DNA of 64,000 nt from Hymenobacter rubidus (GCF_016734815.1 NZ_JAERQF010000029.1:1-64000); one strand, 5' to 3'. Shown: positions 32,079 to 43,100, numbered from the stretch's first letter. The notes: generated by a model from the letters alone, not told the origin. A program made the numbers and translations.

Positions 32079-32716
32079 TATTCGGCGGTGCTATAGAGTT
32101 CAACCAATGAAGCCATGCCGTCTTCCGAAATCAGGAGCGTGTCCGTGTTCAGCAGGTCGTGGGTGTTGAGGCCGATGGGCGTCGACACTTTCACTTTCTG
32201 CAGGTTGCGGGCGCTGAGGATAACGTTCTTGTTCACCTCGCCGGTTACAAGCATGGTCTTTTTGCCGTTGGTCAGCTTGAGGCCGTCCAGGATGGCAACG
32301 AAGTCCTTGGTGCGGGGAGCCGTCATGGCAATGTTCTCCACAACGGAGATTTTGCCATCCTTCGCCAGGCTCGACAGAGCCGAGAGGCGAGCTACGCGCT
32401 TGGTCTTCTTGTTCAGCTTGAAACCGTAGTCGCGGGGCTGGGGACCGAACATGCGGCCACCACCAACGAACACACCCGACTTCATGCTGCCGGCGCGGGC
32501 GCCGCCCGTGCCTTTTTGTTTCTTCAGTTTCTTCGTGGTGCCGTGCACCTCGTTCCGCTGCTTGGACTTGTGCGTGCCCTGGCGCTGGTTGGCCAAGTAC
32601 TGCTTCACGTCCAGGTACATCACGTGCTCGTTTACTTCGAGGCCGAAGATGGCGTCAGACAGGGTCACTTTGCGGCCGGTGTCTTCGCCTTTGAGGTTAT
32701 ATACTGCGAGTTCCAT
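32078..32716 (-). CDS. rplD: 50S ribosomal protein L4
   Basis: The 212-residue product has the tunnel loop (KGTGGARAGSMKSGVFVGGG; MFGPQPRDYGFKLNKKTKR) and C-terminal fold of L4. In gammaproteobacteria L4 also represses the S10 operon by attenuation in its leader. Here the operon begins at rplC, with a terminator-like hairpin in the leader (33370-33397), so an analogous circuit is possible but not shown. Confidence 0.97.
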   Translation of the reverse strand: MELAVYNLKGEDTGRKVTLSDAIFGLEVNEHVMYLDVKQYLANQRQGTHKSKQRNEVHGTTKKLKKQKGTGGARAGSMKSGVFVGGGRMFGPQPRDYGFKLNKKTKRVARLSALSSLAKDGKISVVENIAMTAPRTKDFVAILDGLKLTNGKKTMLVTGEVNKNVILSARNLQKVKVSTPIGLNTHDLLNTDTLLISEDGMASLVELYSTAE

Positions 32717-32725
32717 CGTACTAGT

Positions 32726-33346
32726 CTATTTCTCGATTACCACGTAAGAGTTCTTCGCGCCGGGAATCGAGCCGCTCACCAGAATCAGGTTCTTGTCGCC
32801 TACTACGCGCATCACCTTCAGGTTCTGCACTTTCACGCGGTCGTTGCCCATGCGGCCACCCATGCGCATTCCTTTGAATACGCGCGAAGGCCACGAGCAA
32901 GCACCGATAGAACCGGGGTGACGCAGGCGGTTGTGCTGGCCGTGGGTCTGGCCACCAACACCCTGGAAGTTGTAACGCTTTACAACACCTTGGAAACCCT
33001 TGCCTTTCGAAGTGCCTACTACGTCCACAAACTCGCCCTCTTCGAAGAGAGTCGCGTCGATGGTAGCGCCAGCGGCGTAGGTCGATTCGGCGTCGAGGCG
33101 GAATTCAACCAATTTTTTCTTGGGGGTCGTACCGGCTTTTTTGAAGTGACCAACCAAGGCTTTGGTGGTGTTCTTCTCTTTTTTCTCGCCGTACCCAATT
33201 TGAATGGCGGTGTAACCGTCATTCGCGATAGTCTTAACCTGCGTCACTACGCACGGACCCGCCTCGATGAGCGTGCAGGGAATGTTTTTCCCGTCCGGAG
33301 TGAAGAGGCTTGTCATACCGATTTTTTTACCGATGATGCCAGGCAT
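32726..33346 (-). CDS. rplC: 50S ribosomal protein L3
   Basis: The 206-residue product (MPGIIGKKIGMTSLFTPDGK; GTSKGKGFQGVVKRYNFQGVGGQTHGQHNRLRHPGSIG-type loop; GRMGNDRVKVQNLKV) is canonical L3, an early 50S assembly protein reaching the peptidyl-transferase centre. It is the first gene of the S10-type run here, because rpsJ is separated from it by 1.6 kb containing another gene. A consensus promoter precedes it. Confidence 0.98.
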   Translation of the reverse strand: MPGIIGKKIGMTSLFTPDGKNIPCTLIEAGPCVVTQVKTIANDGYTAIQIGYGEKKEKNTTKALVGHFKKAGTTPKKKLVEFRLDAESTYAAGATIDATLFEEGEFVDVVGTSKGKGFQGVVKRYNFQGVGGQTHGQHNRLRHPGSIGACSWPSRVFKGMRMGGRMGNDRVKVQNLKVMRVVGDKNLILVSGSIPGAKNSYVVIEK

Positions 33347-33369
33347 TCTATTTGGTTATTAATGAACAC

Positions 33370-33397
33370 AAAAAGAAAACGGCCGAGTGCCGTTTTC
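33370..33397 (-). promoter_or_regulatory. Terminator-like hairpin in the rplC leader (possible attenuator)
   Basis: 9-bp perfect arms (GAAAACGGC at 33375-33383, complement at 33389-33397), five-base loop, then TTTTTG on the minus strand. It lies between the promoter at 33410-33441 and the rplC ATG at 33346. Read-through is needed for the whole S10-spc run, hence an attenuator is a natural reading. Confidence 0.65.
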
Positions 33398-33409
33398 GCT
33401 AAGGGAGTG

Positions 33410-33441
33410 CAAAGATAGAAAAAAAGCTGGGGCTATCCCAA
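33410..33441 (-). promoter_or_regulatory. Promoter of the rplC-rpsN run
   Basis: TTG (33439-33441), 21-nt spacer and TATCTTTG (33410-33417) on the minus strand. The following bases CACTCCCTTAGCGAAAA closely match those after the tRNA-Trp operon promoter. Confidence 0.75.
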
Positions 33442-33510
33442 TGTGGCCGAGAAATATTTTCTCAGTGAGGCTGTTAGCTCATTATCGAAATTGGGCTGGC
33501 CATTTTATCG

Positions 33511-34824
33511 TTACTGTGCGGAAGGCACCAGTTGCGGCGGTGCATTCATATCCTCCAGCTCAGTAGCGCGGGTTGCACGCTCTCTACCGACGATGAGGAA
33601 AACGTAAGGGAATAAGAATATATTCAATCCCAATTGCATTTCAAGCAGCGAATCGACCAGCATAGCCGTTGCCTGCACAATGATGAAACTTACTATGGCG
33701 GGGTCAGCGCGTAGATGCTGTTTGAATAATGGCCTGAAAAGCACCCATAACCACAGCGCTAGGCCAATAATGCCGCTGCCAACCAGCATGTGCAAGTACT
33801 GATTGTGAAGCATTACCCGGTTTTTGTACCGCAGCCCAAAGCTCCGACGGTCATACTGTGCCATCATGGCATCAAATGTATCCGCAGGTCCAACTCCTAA
33901 TATGGGGTTTTCCTGTATCAACGTACCAGCATTAACCCAAGCAGCCATACGCCGTGCAATGGAGTAATTATTGATGTTGCGATGCCGGGTGAAATGCTGA
34001 ACATCATCAACAGTAGCAACGGCGCGCCGTCTGATGGACTCCATGCTGTAATACGAAACCACAGGCACTACTATAATCAACAGGAGTAATGCTACGGCCA
34101 CCTTGGGCCGACGGAGTAGTAAAGTACCTGCGGCAACAAGCACAGTAGCATAAAGTGCTAAGAGACCGGTCCTATACGCTAATAGATGTAAGGTGAGGAT
34201 GCAATTGGCAATAGCTACAATTATCGTCCATTTGGCGAATTTCCCAAGTTCAACTTTTGCAATGAGTACTGTTCCAAAACAGGTAGCTAAGGCAAGCATT
34301 ATCCCAAAGTGAATATGAAATACGCCCAACGCGGAAGGCATATTCTGATTATCCACCACCAGTCTGTGGACATAGGCCGGATTGAGAAAGTATTTAATGC
34401 TTGTAGCCAATGCGACTGCTCCCGCCACGTACACATAAGCTTGTCCGACCCACTGCCGCTGTTTTGAAGATAGAGGCACCGATAAACCTATAACCAGCGG
34501 CAACGCAACCCATGGCAATTGCCGAATGAGTTGCTCTCGCCACTCCCCAACGTTTTCGGTAATGCCATAGCTAAGTACCAGAAGCCCATATACCGCCATC
34601 AAACCCCAAGCTGACTTATTATACCTGTACGCTCGTAAAGCCTGAGCGATATGTGGGTTGGTGAAAATGGCAATTCCACCCAACGCCGGACTCAAGGAAA
34701 TTAAGGCCCTAGAGGCGAACAGGCCTATTACACCCGCTAAGCAAGCTATAAACAGCAGGATTTGCGAAAGCTTTCCAGTTGCATAAAGTCTTGATAGCAT
34801 CTTGATTACAACTTGGAGTGACAT
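33511..34824 (-). CDS. O-antigen ligase-like polytopic membrane protein
   Basis: The 437-residue product (ATG 34824) has about ten hydrophobic segments. A large loop near residues 265-335 contains RRMAAWVNAGTLIQENPILG, GVGPADTF and MLHNQYLHMLVGSGIIG, the Wzy_C/WaaL pattern with the conserved His. It probably transfers or polymerises a lipid-linked glycan at the outer face of the inner membrane. It is visibly less GC-rich than the ribosomal genes on both sides and interrupts the usual rpsJ-rplC junction, with a terminator upstream (after rpsJ) and the rplC promoter downstream. Acquisition is likely; the substrate is unknown. Confidence 0.75.
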   Translation of the reverse strand: MSLQVVIKMLSRLYATGKLSQILLFIACLAGVIGLFASRALISLSPALGGIAIFTNPHIAQALRAYRYNKSAWGLMAVYGLLVLSYGITENVGEWREQLIRQLPWVALPLVIGLSVPLSSKQRQWVGQAYVYVAGAVALATSIKYFLNPAYVHRLVVDNQNMPSALGVFHIHFGIMLALATCFGTVLIAKVELGKFAKWTIIVAIANCILTLHLLAYRTGLLALYATVLVAAGTLLLRRPKVAVALLLLIIVVPVVSYYSMESIRRRAVATVDDVQHFTRHRNINNYSIARRMAAWVNAGTLIQENPILGVGPADTFDAMMAQYDRRSFGLRYKNRVMLHNQYLHMLVGSGIIGLALWLWVLFRPLFKQHLRADPAIVSFIIVQATAMLVDSLLEMQLGLNIFLFPYVFLIVGRERATRATELEDMNAPPQLVPSAQ

Positions 34825-34879
34825 TGTTTAAATTACTTTCACAACTGTAAACATGGCGTATGAATGCCAGGCAACGCTA

Positions 34880-34918
34880 AAGAAAAAGCTCCGCCGCGAC
34901 GAATCACAGCGGAGCTTT
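34880..34918 (-). terminator. Terminator of the str operon after rpsJ
   Basis: Perfect 10-bp arms (AAAGCTCCGC at 34885-34894, complement at 34909-34918), then TTTTTCTTT on the minus strand. It ends the rpsL-rpsG-fusA-rpsJ transcript. Confidence 0.85.
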
Positions 34919-34945
34919 AACTCAATTAAGACTGAAATCGAATCC

Positions 34946-35251
34946 TCAGACTTTGATTTCTACGTCAACGCCGCTGGGCAATTCCAGCTTCATCAGGGCA
35001 TCAACGGTCTTCGACGAGGTCGAGAAGATGTCCACGAGGCGCTTATAGGTGCAAAGCTGGAACTGCTCCCGGCTCTTCTTGTTCACGTGGGGCGAGCGCA
35101 GCACGGTGAACTTCTCCTTTTGGGTCGGCAAAGGAATCGGACCGCTAACGATGGCACCGGTGGCCTTCACAGCTTTCACGATTTTCTCGGCCGATTTGTC
35201 TACGAGGTTGTGGTCGTAGCTTTTCAGCTTAATGCGAATTTTCTGGTTCAT
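34946..35251 (-). CDS. rpsJ: 30S ribosomal protein S10
   Basis: The 101-residue product (MNQKIRIKLKSYDHNLVDKS; GPIPLPTQKEKFTVLRSPHVNKKSREQFQLCTYKRLVDI-type centre) is canonical S10, a 30S head protein that as NusE also binds NusB and NusG in antitermination. Elsewhere it heads the S10 operon; here it is the last gene of the str operon, separated from rplC by an inserted gene and terminator. Confidence 0.98.
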   Translation of the reverse strand: MNQKIRIKLKSYDHNLVDKSAEKIVKAVKATGAIVSGPIPLPTQKEKFTVLRSPHVNKKSREQFQLCTYKRLVDIFSTSSKTVDALMKLELPSGVDVEIKV

Positions 35252-35305
35252 TGGGATTGGTGGAAGCCGATTGCCTCCGTTTTGAAAAGCTTTGATTTAT
35301 GGCTA

Positions 35306-35341
35306 TTGGTTGGTGGCTGACAAGTAACAGCCACTAACCAA
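35306..35341. repeat. Palindromic element between fusA and rpsJ
   Basis: Arms TTGGTTGGTGGCT (35306-35318) and AGCCACTAACCAA (35329-35341) pair with a single G-T. Unit composition (TTGGTT/AACCAA) recalls the elements at 5110-5190 and 38071-38160. Confidence 0.7.
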
Positions 35342-35348
35342 CGGTCAC

Positions 35349-37487
<2,139 letters not shown>

Positions 37488-37505
37488 GATGTTGGTTAAG
37501 GCTTA

Positions 37506-37589
37506 AAATTTAGGGTCTCAGGTCTTGGGTCGTTTAACAGAACAGTCCGTCAAATAAATCCAAGTCCCTAAGACCCCAAACCCAAATTT
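37506..37589. repeat. Imperfect palindrome between rpsG and fusA
   Basis: The left half (AAATTTAGGGTCTCAGGTCT...) and right half (...AGTCCCTAAGACCCC, then AAATTT) are imperfect complements built from GGTCTT/AAGACC units. It is a different family from its neighbours but has the same design. Confidence 0.65.
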
Positions 37590-37594
37590 CCAGT

Positions 37595-38062
37595 TTAGAA
37601 ACGGAAGTGCGAGAAGGCCTTGTTGGCCTCGGCCATGCGGTGGGTGTCGTCTTTTTTCTTAACGGCAGCACCTTCGCCTTTGGCGGCGGCGATGATTTCG
37701 CCAGCTAGCTTGTCTTTCATGGTCTTCTCACCACGACGACGGGCATACTGAATCATCCACTTGGCACCTACCGAAATGCGGCGGTCGGCGCGCACTTCAA
37801 TCGGAACCTGGAAGGTGGCACCACCTACGCGGCGGCTTTTCACTTCCACGGTGGGCATCACGTTGTTCAACGCTTTGCGCCACATTTCGAGGCCGCTCTC
37901 CTTGGTGCGCTGCTCCACGAGGTCGCAGGCGTCATAGAAGATGGTGTACGCCAGGTTTTTCTTGCCGTCGTACATCATGTAGTTCACGAAACGGGTTACC
38001 AGCGTCTCCTTGTACTTAGGGTCCGGCAGCAAGATGCGCTTCTTCGGTTTTGACTTTCTCAT
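37595..38062 (-). CDS. rpsG: 30S ribosomal protein S7
   Basis: The 155-residue product (MRKSKPKKRILLPDPKYKET; VEVKSRRVGGATFQVPIEVR; NKAFSHFRF end) is canonical S7, the primary assembly protein of the 30S head near the E site. In E. coli it represses the str operon through the rpsL-rpsG gap; here that gap is occupied by a palindromic repeat, so such control would have to be different. It lies between rpsL and fusA. Confidence 0.98.
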   Translation of the reverse strand: MRKSKPKKRILLPDPKYKETLVTRFVNYMMYDGKKNLAYTIFYDACDLVEQRTKESGLEMWRKALNNVMPTVEVKSRRVGGATFQVPIEVRADRRISVGAKWMIQYARRRGEKTMKDKLAGEIIAAAKGEGAAVKKKDDTHRMAEANKAFSHFRF

Positions 38063-38070
38063 GATATGGA

Positions 38071-38160
38071 ATAGTTGTCAGTTGCTTGTTGTCAGTTGTC
38101 AGTTGCTCAGCCGATTGAACGACCCAACAACTGACAACTAACAACCAACAACTAAATCAT
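38071..38160. repeat. Palindromic element between rpsL and rpsG
   Basis: Left half of GTTGTCA/GTTGCTT units (38071-38105), right half of complementary TGACAAC/CCAACAAC units (38125-38160). The segment 38131-38155 is identical to 5155-5179 inside the hscA-like gene. Confidence 0.85.
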
Positions 38161-38592
38161 TTATTTCTTTTTAGCGGGTGCCCCCTTGCCACCCTTGCCA
38201 GCTGCTGCGGCGGGTTGACCCGGCTTCGGACGCTTGGCACCGTACTTCGAACGGCGCTGCGTGCGGCCGCTTACACCGGCGGTGTCCAGGGCGCCACGGA
38301 TGATGTGGTAGCGAACACCTGGCAAGTCTTTAACCCGGCCGCCACGAATCAGCACGATGCTGTGTTCCTGGAGGTTGTGGCCTTCACCGGGGATGTATGC
38401 GTTTACTTCCTTACCGTTGGTAAGGCGCACACGGGCCACTTTGCGCATAGCCGAGTTCGGCTTCTTAGGCGTGGTGGTGTACACACGGGTGCACACGCCC
38501 CGACGCTGCGGGCACGAATCAAGGGCGGGCGACTTCGACTTGGTTGTCAAAGCCTCACGGCCTTTCCGTACTAACTGATTGATGGTTGGCAT
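38161..38592 (-). CDS. rpsL: 30S ribosomal protein S12
   Basis: The 143-residue product has QRRGVCTRVYTTTPKKPNSA (with the Lys of the PKKPNSA loop) and VKDLPGVRYHIIRGALDTAG, canonical S12 at the decoding centre. The residues commonly altered in streptomycin resistance look wild-type. The C-terminus has a Pro/Ala/Gly/Lys tail of ~20 residues. It is the first gene of the str operon, with a good promoter 48 nt upstream. Confidence 0.98.
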   Translation of the reverse strand: MPTINQLVRKGREALTTKSKSPALDSCPQRRGVCTRVYTTTPKKPNSAMRKVARVRLTNGKEVNAYIPGEGHNLQEHSIVLIRGGRVKDLPGVRYHIIRGALDTAGVSGRTQRRSKYGAKRPKPGQPAAAAGKGGKGAPAKKK

Positions 38593-38639
38593 TTAGCGAA
38601 TGGTTTGTTTGGAGCCGTTTGCCCCTAAAATTTGGCTTG

Positions 38640-38671
38640 CAAAGGTAAGATTATTTCGTCGCAATAGCAAA
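38640..38671 (-). promoter_or_regulatory. Promoter of the str operon
   Basis: On the minus strand TTTG (38668-38671), 20-nt spacer, TACCTTTG (38640-38647): a full match to the Bacteroidota consensus. The expected start is ~40 nt before the rpsL ATG. Confidence 0.85.
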
Positions 38672-38712
38672 CAGAGTGAGGATGTTAATTTTAGGAGCGT
38701 GGGTTTTGGCTT

Positions 38713-38751
38713 AAAAAAGAAAGCGCCTCCACTGGAAAATGGAGGCGCTTT
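38713..38751 (-). terminator. Terminator of the YoeB-type toxin-antitoxin pair
   Basis: Perfect 12-bp arms (AAAGCGCCTCCA at 38720-38731, complement at 38740-38751), then CTTTTTT on the minus strand. It insulates the pair from the rpsL promoter. Confidence 0.88.
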
Positions 38752-38775
38752 CGCAGCTAAAGCATCTGGTTCAGC

Positions 38776-39042
38776 TTACCGCTTCCCGTAATGATACCGG
38801 CACGCAATGATGAAGAGTGTATCTCCTTTGGCTTCGTAAATCAAGCGGTGTTCGTGATTGATGCGGCGTGACCAGAAGCCGGACAGTTCCCCTTTCAGCG
38901 GTTCTGGTTTGCCCGTTCCGGCAAATGGTGTCCGCAGGCACTCCTTCAAAAGCTGGTTGATTTTACGCAGAATGGCTTTGTCTGACTCCTGCCAATATTG
39001 ATAATGGCCGAGTGCCTCAACTGAGAATGAAACAATGTTCAT
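38776..39042 (-). CDS. YoeB/Txe family toxin
   Basis: The 88-residue basic protein shows the YoeB pattern: YWQESDKAILRKINQLLKEC, then PFAGTGKPEPLKGELSGFWS, RRINHEHRLIYEA and the C-terminal IIACRYHYGKR. In YoeB the Glu in the centre, an Arg and the C-terminal His and Tyr are catalytic; the RRI...EHRL and HY residues are present. Such toxins enter the ribosomal A site and cut mRNA there. The gene starts 2 nt after the antitoxin gene ends, so the two are coupled. The pair lies directly upstream, on the same strand, of the str operon, with a terminator between them. Confidence 0.88.
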   Translation of the reverse strand: MNIVSFSVEALGHYQYWQESDKAILRKINQLLKECLRTPFAGTGKPEPLKGELSGFWSRRINHEHRLIYEAKGDTLFIIACRYHYGKR

Positions 39043-39044
39043 GC

Positions 39045-39278
39045 TTAGTCTGCGATTTCAACCTGCACTACTTCGCCACGCCGTAACTGCGCAATTGAAC
39101 GACGTAAGCTTTCCGCATTTGCTTCCGAAGACAACAGATACTCCGTCGTATCCTGCTCTTTCACATCTGCCGACTTGCGGACGCGGCGAGGTCGGGGGTT
39201 TCTGACGTAGTTGATGCTGCTCAACATTTCGAGCATGAAAGCAACACGGTCGGCGGGTACGTCGAAGACAATTTCCAT
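39045..39278 (-). CDS. Antitoxin of the YoeB-type pair
   Basis: The 77-residue product precedes the toxin with a 2-nt gap, the usual antitoxin-first order. The C-terminal part (TTEYLLSSEANAESLRRSIA then QLRRGEVVQVEI) resembles the toxin-binding tail of YefM/Phd antitoxins. The N-terminus (MEIVFDVPADRVAFMLEMLS) does not look like the Phd/YefM fold; it recalls small Bacteroidota antitoxins of a different family. It may still bind DNA to control its own operon. The assignment rests on position and tail similarity. Confidence 0.7.
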   Translation of the reverse strand: MEIVFDVPADRVAFMLEMLSSINYVRNPRPRRVRKSADVKEQDTTEYLLSSEANAESLRRSIAQLRRGEVVQVEIAD

Positions 39279-39312
39279 AGCTAGTAAAGATAAAAAGCTG
39301 CGGAGAAATTCC

Positions 39313-39636
39313 CTACGCCTCCCCTACCGCACCACCGAAGTTCATCGGGTAGCTGGGGGCTTCGCTCTGCATCTTGATGGTGCCGAAAGCGGCTTCGAAC
39401 CGCTCGATGTTCTCGGTGAGGGCTTGCAGCAGGCGCTTGGCGTGCTCGGGCGTGACGACGATGCGCGCCTTCACCTTGGCCTTGGGCAGGCCGGGCATCA
39501 TGCGGATGAAATCAATCACGAACTCGCTGTTGCTGTGCGCAATCATGGCGAGGTTGGCGTATTCGCCCTCGGCCATGGCTTCGGAAAGCTCGATGTTGAT
39601 GGCGTTGGGGTCCGGGTTTTGGTCGGTTGGTTGCAT
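39313..39636 (-). CDS. DUF3467 family protein
   Basis: The 107-residue acidic protein has the DUF3467 pattern (NIELSEAMAEGEYANLAMIA; HSNSEFVIDFIRMMPGLPKA; KVKARIVVTPEHAKRLLQAL). From memory this family is frequently encoded next to rpoC in Bacteroidota, as here. Its function is unknown; conservation beside RNA polymerase suggests a link to transcription, but this is inference. A membrane-protein gene and a terminator separate it from rpoC here. Confidence 0.85.
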   Translation of the reverse strand: MQPTDQNPDPNAINIELSEAMAEGEYANLAMIAHSNSEFVIDFIRMMPGLPKAKVKARIVVTPEHAKRLLQALTENIERFEAAFGTIKMQSEAPSYPMNFGGAVGEA

Positions 39637-39667
39637 TAGAGCGGTGTTTAAGAATTATCAAGTCTCG

Positions 39668-40018
39668 CTAATCTTTGACTTGCCTATTTCGCCAGTACGC
39701 GATGAGGGCAATAATCAGCGGTATCACTAGTAGAAGCAAGTAATCAAATCTATGGTCGTATAGAATTCCGTGCCCCACTTCATTGATTCCAATTGTGAAA
39801 ACCATCAGGTACATATAACCTTCCATGTGCATGTCAAGCACTGGTATGGTTACTTTAGGTACCAACATTATTAAGGATATCTCCCACCAAAAAGCAATTA
39901 TCCAAGTACGAACAAGAACTTTAAGCTTAGAATGGCTGACGAGGTAGTAAGGCGCCAATAAAAAGAGTGTAAAGACTGCCCACAAACACAACATGAAAAA
40001 AAGCCAGGCGAATATCAT
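39668..40018 (-). CDS. Small polytopic membrane protein, unknown
   Basis: I do not recognise this 116-residue protein. It has about four hydrophobic segments: MIFAWLFFMLCLWAVFTLFL at the N-terminus, WIIAFWWEISLIMLV, a YMYLMVFTIGI stretch and FDYLLLLVIPLIIALIAYW near the end. Charged residues are few, with a basic end (RNRQVKD). The DNA is AT-richer than neighbouring genes. It is inserted between rpoC (with its terminator) and DUF3467, which in relatives are close together, so it is probably a recent arrival. Function cannot be predicted. Confidence 0.6.
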   Translation of the reverse strand: MIFAWLFFMLCLWAVFTLFLLAPYYLVSHSKLKVLVRTWIIAFWWEISLIMLVPKVTIPVLDMHMEGYMYLMVFTIGINEVGHGILYDHRFDYLLLLVIPLIIALIAYWRNRQVKD

Positions 40019-40071
40019 GATTGGGTACCTGTTGAATTCAGAATACTGTTTTGCTGGCTAATAAGTCACAA

Positions 40072-40108
40072 ACAGAAAAAGCCGACCAGGATACCCCAGT
40101 CGGCTTTT
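40072..40108 (-). terminator. Terminator of the rpoBC operon
   Basis: Perfect 10-bp arms (AAAAGCCGAC at 40077-40086, complement at 40099-40108) and TTTTTC on the minus strand, 22 nt after the rpoC stop. Confidence 0.88.
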
Positions 40109-40129
40109 CCATTACAAACCTACGGCGGA

Positions 40130-43100
40130 TTACTCAGCCGACACTTCGCGCTTGCCAGCTCGGCTGGGGCGCTTGGCGGGAACGGCAGCTTCGGCGGCCT
40201 GGGCGGCTTGGGCAGCTTCCATCTCCTCTTTCGAGCCTACTACCTGACGCGTGTACTCGCGCAAGCCAGTACCGGCCGGGATGAGGTGACCGACGATTAC
40301 GTTCTCCTTCAGGCCCAGCAGCTGATCGGCCTTGCCACGGATGGCGGCTTCGCTCAGCACCTTGGTCGTCTCCTGGAAGGAAGCGGCCGAGATGAACGAG
40401 GCCGTACCCAACGATGCCTGCGTGATGCCTTGCAGCGTGGGGCGCGACACGGCGGGCTGGGCATCGCGCACTTGCACGAGGGCAAGGTCGCGGCGCTTCA
40501 GGCTGCTGTTCTCGTCGCGGAGGCGACGGGCCGTCACAATCTGGCCGGGCTTCAGGTTAGTCGAATCACCGGCTTCGGTCACGACTTTCATGTCGATAAT
40601 CATGTCGTTCTCGGCCATGAAGATGATTTTGTCAATCACCTGGTTTTCAAGGAACGACGTGTCACCGGCATCTAAAATCACAACTTTCTGCATCATCTGG
40701 CGGACTACCACTTCGATGTGCTTGTCGTTGATTTTCACACCCTGCAAGCGGTACACTTCCTGAATCTCGTTCACGAGGTACTCCTGCACGGCGCCGGGGC
40801 CCTGAATGCTCAGGATGTCCGAAGGCGTGATGGCGCCATCCGACAGCGGCATGCCGGCGCGGATGAAGTCGTTGTCCTGCACTAGAATGTGCTTCGACAG
40901 CGGCACCATGTACTTCTTCTTGACGCCGTCTTTCGACTCCACGAAGATTTCACGGTTGCCACGCTTCACGGTGCCGTAAGTTACTACGCCATCGATTTCC
41001 GATACCACGGCCGGGTTCGACGGGTTACGAGCTTCGAACAGCTCGGTCACACGCGGCAGACCACCGGTGATGTCGCGGGTTTTGCCCACGGAGCGCGGAA
41101 TCTTGGCGAGGATATGACCGGCCGAGATTTTGTCGTTGTTCTCCACGTTCAAGTGCGAGCCCACCGGGATGCTGTAGGCCTTTTGGCCTTCCACATCGCC
41201 TTTTTTGCCGGGGCGCACAATGATGGACGGGTTCTGGTCCTTGGCCTTCGATTCGATAATCACCTTCTCGCGGTGACCGGTCTGTTCGTCCGACTCCTCG
41301 CGGTAGGTGATGCCTTCGGTGATGGCGTCGAACACGACGGTACCATCAAACTCAGCCAGAATAACAGCGTTGTAGGGGTCCCAGGTGTTCAGCTCCGTGC
41401 CTTTTTCCACTTCCTGGCCTTCCTCTACCAGCATGAACGAGCCGTAGGGAACGTGGTTGGTGGTGAAGACGCGGCCGGTGCCTTTCTCCACGATGCGGAT
41501 TTCGCCCGAGCGGCCCATTACTACAGCACCCTTCACGCCTTCCGGCGTGGTGGTTGCCACGGTACGAACGTCTTCGAACTCAACCACGCCAGCGAATTTG
41601 GCTTTGATGCTCGACTCAACGGCGATGTTGGAAGCCGTACCACCTACGTGGAAGGTACGCAGAGTCAACTGCGTGCCGGGCTCACCAATCGACTGAGCGG
41701 CGATAACGCCGACAGCCTCGCCACGCTGCACCATGCGGCCCGAAGCCAGGTTGCGGCCGTAGCACTTGGCGCAGATACCGCGCTTGCTTTCGCAAGTCAG
41801 CACCGAGCGGATTTCCACCGACTCAATACCCGCAATGTCGATGCGACGCGTGGTGTCTTCCTTGATTTCCGAGCCGGAAGCCAGGAGCACCTCGTTGGTG
41901 TTCGGGTCCACGATGTCGTGCACCGTCACACGGCCAAGGATACGCTCCGACAGCGGCTCCACGATGTCCTCGTTGTCTTTCAACGCGAAGGTCTCGATGC
42001 CACGCAGGGTACCGCAGTCTTGCTCGTTCACGATTACGTCCTGCGAAACGTCTACCAGACGACGGGTCAGGTAGCCGGCGTCAGCCGTCTTCAGAGCCGT
42101 GTCAGCCAGACCTTTACGAGCACCGTGCGTCGAGATGAAGTACTCGATTACGTCGAGGCCTTCTTTGAAGTTCGACAGAATCGGGTTTTCGATAATCTCG
42201 CCAATCGAGCCTTGCAGCGACTTCTGCGGCTTGGCCATCAGACCACGCATACCGCCCAGCTGACGAATCTGCTCGCGCGAGCCGCGGGCTCCCGAGTGCA
42301 TCATCATGTAGATGGAGTTGAAGCCCTGATTTTCCTTCTCCAGACGGCCCATCAACGTTTCCGTAATCTGGTTGTTGATGCGCGTCCAGATATCGATAAC
42401 CTGGTTGTAACGCTCGTTGTCCGTAATCAGACCCATCTGGTAGTTCTGGGTTACGGCTTTCACGTCGTTCTGGGCTTGCAGCACCAGTTCGTCCTTCTCT
42501 TTGGGGATGTTGATGTCGCCCAGACCCATGCTCAAGCCACCTTTGTAGGCCGACTGGAAACCAAGGGTCTTGATATCATCGAGGAACTGCGCCGTGCGGG
42601 CCATGCCCGTGCGCTTGAACACCAGCGAGATGATTTGCTGGAGCTTCTTTTTGGTCAGCAGTTCGTCCACGAAACCTACTTCCTCAGGCACCAGCTGGTT
42701 GAAAAGCACGCGGCCAGCCACGGTTTCCACCACTTTGGTAACGAGGTCATCGTTTTCGTCGCGCACTTTGGTACGCACCTTAATGTAAGCGTGCTTCGAC
42801 AGCTGGCCTTCATTGATGGCAATTACCACTTCTTCGTCCGAGTAGAATACACGGCCTTCGCCCTGAATCGTCTCGTTTTCGGTGCTACGCTTGCCTTTGG
42901 TTACGTAGTACAGGCCCAGAACCATGTCCTGCGACGGTACCGCGATGGGCGCGCCGTTGGCGGGGTTCAGGATGTTGTGCGACGCCAGCATGAGCATCGA
43001 AGCTTCCAGGATGGCGGCCGGGCCCAGAGGCACGTGCACAGCCATCTGGTCACCGTCAAAGTCAGCGTTGAAAGCCGTACAAACGAGCGGGTGCAGTTGG

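Noticed and set aside
38161..38592. Possible streptomycin-resistance changes in S12
   Set aside because: The PKKPNSA and DLPGVRYH loops show the usual wild-type residues.
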